Under the pieces are notes generated by a model that saw only the letters and a program-made list of their open reading frames with translations, searched no databases and was not told where the DNA came from. 34,028 nt of DNA from an uncultured bacterium (GTDB lineage: Bacteria; Hydrothermota; Hydrothermia; UBA1063; CAJXJZ01). Within the stretch, counting starts at the first letter, position 1, and each line of letters opens with the position of its first letter. The stretch lies in the NCBI GenBank assembly GCA_913055745.1, contig CAJXJZ010000015.1, positions 1-34,028 of the forward strand. The letters are read 5' to 3'. Below are positions 28,079-34,028 of this stretch, piece after piece. Made by a program: the position numbers and the translations under genes.

Positions 28079-29788
28079 ATGAAGAGTTTTCCAGGATATC
28101 CTGAAAGCATGTGGCCATCCTTGGAGATGGTTGAGAAGACAAGGCCTAAAAGGGTAGAGCTTGCGAAACAGGGGCTTATAAACTTCCTAAAACCCATGAG
28201 CCTTGAAGAGAGGGAGGATGTTTTAAGTAAGTACCATCCAGATTACCAGCCAGATGCAGAAAAAGAGATACATGTTGGGCCAAATAAGGGTGAAAAATTA
28301 ACAGCAAAGGTTGTAGAACTCCTTGAATCCCATGCTCGTATAAAACCTGAGGAAGTTGACCTATCTAATCCTGACTTTGATGTGGATGTACTTGTTATAG
28401 GTGGTGGTGGTGCTGGGTCACAGGCTGCAATATGGGCAATGAAGGAAGGTGCAGATAGCATAGTTCTTGCAACAAAACTCAGAATTGGCGATGCCAATTC
28501 TATGATGTCACAGGGTGGAATGCAGGCTGCAGTAAATCCACATGATTCCCCTGTGATACACTACCTTGATATAATAGGTGGTGGTCATTTTGCCAATAAG
28601 CCGGAACTCGTAAAGGTACTTGCTTCAGAGGCTCCATTTATAGCAAAATTCCTTATGGAGTTGGGTGTTATGTGGGACAGAGATGAGACAGGTCATCTAC
28701 AAACAAAGCCCGGTGGTGGAACGTCAAGAAGGAGGATGCTTTCTGCTCGTGATTATACAGGTGCTGAGATTATGAGGGTGTTAAGGGATGAGGTTAAAAA
28801 CCATCCTGATAAGATAACACTACTTGAATACTCACCTGCTATAGAACTTTTAACAGATGAAGAGGGTAGAGTGGCTGGTGCCATTTTAATGCAGACAGAG
28901 ACAGGTGAGTTTATAGTTGTTAGGGCAAAGTCCACAGTTATTACAACAGGTGGATTTGGAAGGCTCCATATTAAAGGATTTCCAACAACAAACCATTATG
29001 GGGCGACAGCAGATGGTCTTGTACTTGCTTATAGGGTTGGCGCAAGATTAAGGGATATGGATACAGTTCAGTTTCATCCCACAGGTGCTGTTTTCCCTGA
29101 GCAGGTATGGGGATTCCTTATAACAGAGAAGGTAAGAGGACTTGGTGGTCAGCCTGTAAATAAAAACGGTGAACTCTTTGTATATCCCCTTGAGCCAAGG
29201 GATGTTGAGGCGGCATCCTTTATAAGAGAATGTGCAAAAGGGCTTGGCGTAACAACGCCAACAGGTAAAGTTGGGGTATGGCTTGATTCACCTGTTATAG
29301 AAGAACTTTCAGGGCCTGGTACCATAGAAAAACAACTACCTGCCATGTTGAGACAGTTTCATAGGTTTGGGATTGATATAAGAAAGACGCCCATGCTTGT
29401 TTATCCAACGCTACATTATCAAAATGGTGGTATTGAAATCAACGAGAGAACTGAAACCAATGTGCCCAATCTCTTTGTTGGAGGTGAGGCATCTGGTGGG
29501 GTTCATGGCAAAAACAGGTTGATGGGCAATTCTGTTCTTGATTATAATGTTTTTGGCAGAAGAGCAGGCATTTTTGCTGCCAGAAATGCTAAAAAGAACA
29601 ATATTGGAAAGAAATTGACACTACAACATGTGGAAAAATGGGAGAAAGAACTAAAAGAGGCAGGAATAGAGACAAAGAGAATAAGTCCCATACTCTTTCC
29701 TGATTACAGAAATAAGGAGATACTTAAAAAACACCGGAATGAGTTTGACCCATTTATAGGGTTTGCATTGACAGGGTGGCAGGAATGA
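28079..29788 (+). CDS. Fumarate reductase/succinate dehydrogenase-type flavoprotein subunit
   Basis: VIGGGGAGSQAAIWA, DTVQFHPTGAV...LITEKVRGLGG, PRDVEA, PTLHYQNGGIE, GVHGKNRLMGNSVLDYNVFGRRAG. Confidence 0.9.
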   Translation: MKSFPGYPESMWPSLEMVEKTRPKRVELAKQGLINFLKPMSLEEREDVLSKYHPDYQPDAEKEIHVGPNKGEKLTAKVVELLESHARIKPEEVDLSNPDFDVDVLVIGGGGAGSQAAIWAMKEGADSIVLATKLRIGDANSMMSQGGMQAAVNPHDSPVIHYLDIIGGGHFANKPELVKVLASEAPFIAKFLMELGVMWDRDETGHLQTKPGGGTSRRRMLSARDYTGAEIMRVLRDEVKNHPDKITLLEYSPAIELLTDEEGRVAGAILMQTETGEFIVVRAKSTVITTGGFGRLHIKGFPTTNHYGATADGLVLAYRVGARLRDMDTVQFHPTGAVFPEQVWGFLITEKVRGLGGQPVNKNGELFVYPLEPRDVEAASFIRECAKGLGVTTPTGKVGVWLDSPVIEELSGPGTIEKQLPAMLRQFHRFGIDIRKTPMLVYPTLHYQNGGIEINERTETNVPNLFVGGEASGGVHGKNRLMGNSVLDYNVFGRRAGIFAARNAKKNNIGKKLTLQHVEKWEKELKEAGIETKRISPILFPDYRNKEILKKHRNEFDPFIGFALTGWQE

Positions 29789-32472
29789 AAAAGCATGTTG
29801 TAATCTATGGGACCAACTTAGCGGCGCTTAAAGCAGCGGCTAATTTCGGCAAATCTGGATATTCTGTGCTTTTGTTGAATAAGGGCCGCTTCATAGGGGA
29901 TGTGCCAAATCTTTTGTCGTCCTCCTCTCCGCGCAATGTATACTATCCGAGTTTGAGCGTCTTCGTAAGTAAATTACCTACTGTTGAAGTGTGGCACAAT
30001 GTAGAACTTGATAATGTAAGTGCCGATAAAAATGTTGTGAAGATTACCTTAAAGAGAAAAATGCCTTTTGTAGACGAGCGAAAATGTATTGTGTGTCAAA
30101 AATGCGTAGGAAAAGGTGTTCGCTATATAAGGAGGCCCGGCGGAATATTCATAAGGGATGATGATACCTTGGAAAATGCAGATGAACTTGAGTCACTTTG
30201 TCCTGTTGGGGCAATAAATACAAAAGAAGAGATTGTAAGTGAACAAATTGAGAGCGATATATTTCTTATTGGGACGGAATTTGAAGTAAGTAAGGAAGAA
30301 CTTGAAAAATATGGATATGGCACTATAGATAATGTAATTACTCTTAAAGAAGCAGAACACTTGATTTTTGGTGGTAAGACTAAAGAAGAAGCATTTAGCA
30401 AGGATGATGGAACGCTTATAAACAAGGTTGCTTTTGTTCTTCCATATACCCTGGAAAATGAGGGGTATCTTAGCAATTATCCTTTCTTTAAATTGGCAGA
30501 AACACCACTTGCCTTTAAGGAATTACATCCTGATATGGACATTACAGTATTTTATAACTTGCCCAATTTCTATGGAAAAGGAAATGTTGCCATTTTAAAG
30601 GAGGCCAAAGAGCGTGGAATAAAGATTGTAAAAACAGATGATATCAAAGTGGAGGAAGGCCCGAAGGTCAACGGTGAGGATTTTGAACTTGTTGTTCTTG
30701 GACTTTTGGAAAAAGCACCATCCGAACTTAAAGACCTTTCAGAGAAACTCCATCTTAGGATGCTTGATTCAGGGTACATCTGGACCTCTCCTGACTCACT
30801 AAAGACAAGTGTTGATAGGGTTTTTGTCGTAGGAGAGGCACATACTGCAAAACCACCTATAGATAGTTTGTATGATGCTGCATTGGTAATAGTAGAAAGT
30901 CTTGAGTATCTATCTCCACCCATAAAGATGCAGCCCCAAAAGATGGAATTTCCTAATTACGATGAGGTGGATGAACCCAATATAGGGCTTGTAATTTGCC
31001 GCTGTGCTGCAGAATACCATGGAAATAAAGCAGAAGAACTTAAAGAGAGAGAAAAACCATATTACAAGGATGTTAAGATTATAGATTACCTATGCACAGA
31101 GAAGGGACAGTCAGAACTTATTTCATTTATAAAAGATAATGATCTTCATAGGGTGGTTATTGGTGCATGTTCACCGAGGTTAAAACAACCTGCTATAATG
31201 AATACTGTAGCAAGGGCGGGTCTTGACCCTGTTTATGCAGATGTTGCGCAACTTAAAGAGTATGGCAATGCCCTTGATGTTCAAGAAAGACTAATCGCAT
31301 TCTCAAGAAAAAAGGTTCTTGATAGAAAGCAGTGGCCTATGCCTGTAGAAGACTACGACAATAAAACAATTATAATAGGAACATCCACTGCTGCTTTGTC
31401 TGCTGCGTTATCTATTCAAAGGGCTGGGTTCCCTGTATTAATTGTTTCAGAAAATAGGATTATTCCTGAGACACCTATGCAGGATAGACTATTGAACAAA
31501 TTAAAGGATCAAAAAGATGTTCGGATGCTTGAGAAGGTTAATATAGAAGGCCTTGAGGGATATGCCGGGCATTTTGTTCTAAACTTCTCTCAAGGAGAAA
31601 GTGGAGAAAAAACATATAGTGAAAAGGCAGGAGCAATTTTATTTGCACCATCCGTGAAAGTTGATATAGGTGCAGAAGATTTCAATGATAAAGAGCATAT
31701 TGGTATAGTTTGTGGACTCTTAAAGGGTAATATAACTTCTACTTCAAGGGCTACCTGTAATAAAGCACTTATGCTTGTCGAAGAACTTCTTGAGAAGGGT
31801 AAGAAGGTAACAGTGGGCACGCCAGTGTCATGTATCAATGGTACAAATCAGGATAAAGTGAAGTTGCTTTTAAAGAAGGGATTGGATCTGGAGTTCTTTG
31901 ATCCATTTTCCAATGAAGAGAGTATAAGTGATGCACTTAAAGAAAGAGGTGCTGACATTGTTATTAAGATTGATGTAAACGCAGAAGATGCAGTAAAATT
32001 AGCAAACAAATTGGGATTTAAAACAGATCCGGATGGACTTTTTACCTTCCTTGATGGTCCTTATGATGAGGTAAACATTAGATTGAGGATACATGACCTT
32101 GCATCCAACGGTATATTCGTTGCAGGTTACATGCACAAGCCTATGACAGAAGAAGAAGAGATAAAGGATGGAGAAGCACAGGCATTCTCAATTTTACAAC
32201 TCGTATCAAAAGGCAAGATGACACCACATCCTGAGGCAGGGAGATTTGTCTCATATACCAATTATAGAAAATGCGCGGGTTGTGCCCTGTGTGTTAATGC
32301 TTGTGAATATGACGCAAGATATATTGATCCTATTGAAAAGGTAGCAAAAGTTAGAGAGATTTTATGTGATGGTTGTGCTGCCTGCGTAAATGCCTGTCCA
32401 TCAGGCGCAGCACAGGTGAGATCTCTTGAAACCAAAACAATGCTTGAAATAATTAATGAATCTGTGAAATAA
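29785..32472 (+). CDS. Large HdrA-like protein: two HdrA-type units, both with degenerate Rossmann motifs
   Basis: Unit 1 HVVIYGTNLAALKAAANFGKSGYSVLLLNKG; unit 2 NIGLVICRCA... then IIIGTSTAALSAALSIQRAGFPVLIVSENR; C-terminal CAGCALCVNAC and CDGCAACVNACP. ORF track start is 29776; ATG 29785 overlaps the previous stop as ATGA. Confidence 0.85.
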   Translation: MKKHVVIYGTNLAALKAAANFGKSGYSVLLLNKGRFIGDVPNLLSSSSPRNVYYPSLSVFVSKLPTVEVWHNVELDNVSADKNVVKITLKRKMPFVDERKCIVCQKCVGKGVRYIRRPGGIFIRDDDTLENADELESLCPVGAINTKEEIVSEQIESDIFLIGTEFEVSKEELEKYGYGTIDNVITLKEAEHLIFGGKTKEEAFSKDDGTLINKVAFVLPYTLENEGYLSNYPFFKLAETPLAFKELHPDMDITVFYNLPNFYGKGNVAILKEAKERGIKIVKTDDIKVEEGPKVNGEDFELVVLGLLEKAPSELKDLSEKLHLRMLDSGYIWTSPDSLKTSVDRVFVVGEAHTAKPPIDSLYDAALVIVESLEYLSPPIKMQPQKMEFPNYDEVDEPNIGLVICRCAAEYHGNKAEELKEREKPYYKDVKIIDYLCTEKGQSELISFIKDNDLHRVVIGACSPRLKQPAIMNTVARAGLDPVYADVAQLKEYGNALDVQERLIAFSRKKVLDRKQWPMPVEDYDNKTIIIGTSTAALSAALSIQRAGFPVLIVSENRIIPETPMQDRLLNKLKDQKDVRMLEKVNIEGLEGYAGHFVLNFSQGESGEKTYSEKAGAILFAPSVKVDIGAEDFNDKEHIGIVCGLLKGNITSTSRATCNKALMLVEELLEKGKKVTVGTPVSCINGTNQDKVKLLLKKGLDLEFFDPFSNEESISDALKERGADIVIKIDVNAEDAVKLANKLGFKTDPDGLFTFLDGPYDEVNIRLRIHDLASNGIFVAGYMHKPMTEEEEIKDGEAQAFSILQLVSKGKMTPHPEAGRFVSYTNYRKCAGCALCVNACEYDARYIDPIEKVAKVREILCDGCAACVNACPSGAAQVRSLETKTMLEIINESVK

Positions 32473-32483
32473 GGAGGTTTAAA

Positions 32484-32903
32484 GTGGGCGAGTTTGAACC
32501 CAAAATAGTGGGATTTTTCTGTAACTGGTGTACCTCAAGTGCTGCGGATCTTGCAGGAACATCAAGGCTTGAGTATCCTGCCAATATAAGGCCCATAAGG
32601 GTTCCGTGTAGCGGAACCGTTGATCCTGTCTACCTTTTGAGGGCATTGAGAGAAGGTGCAGATGGCGTAATGATAGGTGGGTGCCATCCTGGGGATTGTC
32701 ATTACATAACGGGTAATCTTAAGGCAAGGAGAAGGGTTAAGATAGTGAAAACCATACTTGAGTCCCTTGGACTTCCACATGAGCGTGTTCTTCTTGCGTG
32801 GATAAGTGGAGCAGAAGGAGCAAAGTTTCAGAGGGTCGTGACAGAATTCACCAATAAACTTAAAGAAATGGGTCCCGCAGACCTTTCTAAGAAATGGCAA
32901 TAG
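32484..32903 (+). CDS. mvhD: MvhD/HdrA-partner [2Fe-2S] subunit (hydrogenase iron-sulfur subunit family)
   Basis: IVGFFCNWCTSSAADLAGTSR...VPCSGTVDPVYLLRALREGADGVMIGGCHPGDCHY; GTG start with AAGGAGG. Confidence 0.93.
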   Translation: MGEFEPKIVGFFCNWCTSSAADLAGTSRLEYPANIRPIRVPCSGTVDPVYLLRALREGADGVMIGGCHPGDCHYITGNLKARRRVKIVKTILESLGLPHERVLLAWISGAEGAKFQRVVTEFTNKLKEMGPADLSKKWQ

Positions 32904-32914
32904 GAGGCATTTAA

Positions 32915-33991
32915 ATGTCAAAAGGTGCATGGATAAAGACAAAAAAAGATCCCAATGAGGCAGCAGGCTGGTTTTTGGCAGAGTTGAGAAGAAAGGATAT
33001 TGTAAAGGGCGTAATGGCTCAAAAAGAGATGTATCCAGGGCAGGGTGCATGGCATTATCTACTTAAAAACCCAGAAGATATAGAGAAAACAAAGGTCTTT
33101 ATACCGTTTATGGGTTCAAGTGGTGCCACAGCGCTTTCTAAACTTACAAAGGACAAACCTCTCAAAGACCCAGTTGCTATGGTGCTTCGGCCATGTGAAG
33201 TAAGGGGTGTTGTAGAACTTACAAAGTACAAGCAAATCCAACTTGACAATGTCATAATAATCAGTTTTGATTGTGTTGGTACTTATGAAAGAACAACTTA
33301 CCTTGAGGGTCCCACCTATCTTCCTGAGGATGAAGAAAAATTAAGGGGTGCGTGTAAGAGGTGTAAGAGGTTCACGCCTAATTTTGGGGACATAACCTTG
33401 ACTTATCTTGGTATAAGTGAAGGTATTATGGCCATTCCTACCTCTGAAAAGGGAGAAGAGATACTAAAATCCCTTGGTTTTGAACTTGTGGAAGTTCCAG
33501 CAGAAAGAGAGAAGAAACTTGCAGAACTTCAAGAAAAAAGAGAAAAGGCAAGAGAGGAGCAGTTTACAGAGTTCAAGAAAGAGTACAGTGGTATGGAAGG
33601 GCAGTTAAAATTCTTTGGAAAGTGCATAAACTGTAAAAACTGTATGGAAAACTGTCCTATCTGTTTCTGCAAAGAATGCTTCTTCAAATCGCCTTCTCTT
33701 ACGTGGGATTCAGAGGTTTATATGGATATGCTTGATAACAAAGGTGCAGTCAGAATGCCAGAAGATCCCATTTTCTTCCAGTGGGGAAGGCTTGCACACA
33801 TAACACCGTCATGTATAGGCTGTGGCCTATGTACAGAGGCATGTCCGGTTGGCATAGATGTTGGGCTCATTTTCTCCTATGTAGCAGAACATGTTCAGGG
33901 TGCATTTGATTATGAGGCAGGTAGGTCCCTTGATGAGTCTCCAATTCTTATGGAGTTCAAAGAAAAAGAATTGGAAGACCTTGCAATGTAA
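32915..33991 (+). CDS. FrhB/FdhB-like flavin/iron-sulfur oxidoreductase subunit
   Basis: AMVLRPCEVRGVVELTKYKQIQLDNVIIISFDCVGTYE (FrhB-like), GACKRCKRFTPNFGDITL, CINCKNCMENCPICFCKECF and CIGCGLCTEACP. Confidence 0.8.
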   Translation: MSKGAWIKTKKDPNEAAGWFLAELRRKDIVKGVMAQKEMYPGQGAWHYLLKNPEDIEKTKVFIPFMGSSGATALSKLTKDKPLKDPVAMVLRPCEVRGVVELTKYKQIQLDNVIIISFDCVGTYERTTYLEGPTYLPEDEEKLRGACKRCKRFTPNFGDITLTYLGISEGIMAIPTSEKGEEILKSLGFELVEVPAEREKKLAELQEKREKAREEQFTEFKKEYSGMEGQLKFFGKCINCKNCMENCPICFCKECFFKSPSLTWDSEVYMDMLDNKGAVRMPEDPIFFQWGRLAHITPSCIGCGLCTEACPVGIDVGLIFSYVAEHVQGAFDYEAGRSLDESPILMEFKEKELEDLAM

Positions 33992-34028
33992 GGTATAAAA
34001 ATTAAAAAATTAAAATTTGCAAAGATTA

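Noticed and set aside
29776-32903. Selenocysteine-containing HdrA or MvhD
   Set aside because: All ORFs are continuous with Cys at expected positions; no in-frame TGA needing recoding.
32562-33050. 162-aa minus-strand ORF over mvhD
   Set aside because: mvhD on the plus strand is clear and keeps all cluster cysteines; antisense shadow.
23999-33991. QmoABC, FlxABCD-Hdr, or adenylylsulfate reductase locus
   Set aside because: No QmoC-like membrane subunit or AprB-type protein; the flavoprotein has Frd/Sdh dicarboxylate residues rather than AprA features, and no FlxABCD set is present.
1-34028. Mobile element, phage or defence system
   Set aside because: No transposase, integrase, toxin-antitoxin, restriction or phage structural genes recognised in any long ORF.

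Overview
Bacterial chromosome segment, AT-rich, with strong Shine-Dalgarno sites and sigma70-like promoters. The large secreted protein with a C-terminal sorting domain suggests an uncultivated FCB/WOR-3-like lineage; this placement is a guess. The left part (minus strand) is housekeeping: coaE, a TPR protein, holA, a B12-binding radical SAM protein fused to DUF2344, a divergent YchF-like protein and folD. A tRNA-Glu(UUC) sits directly in front of a hypothetical membrane-anchored protein. The plus-strand right part holds a 1.5 kaa multidomain secreted protein, a complete rnfCDGEAB operon with an rseC-like gene, and an overlapping dxs-mcsA-mcsB-hutI operon. It ends with a long redox cluster: hdrC-hdrB-hdrA-frdB-like-frdA-like-large degenerate hdrA-like-mvhD-frhB-like. 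The most interesting object is this last cluster. It appears to encode a soluble Hdr/fumarate-reductase-type, possibly electron-bifurcating assembly. Its fumarate-reductase flavosubunit keeps the catalytic residues but lacks the covalent-FAD histidine, and its 890-aa HdrA paralogue consists of two HdrA-like units that have both lost the classical FAD GxGxxG motif. Secondary points are a probable McsB pseudokinase, two candidate leaderless promoters (holA, folD), a protein gene starting 9 nt after a tRNA, and a REP-like tandem hairpin at the left edge. All family calls are from motif recognition by eye; no searches were run.
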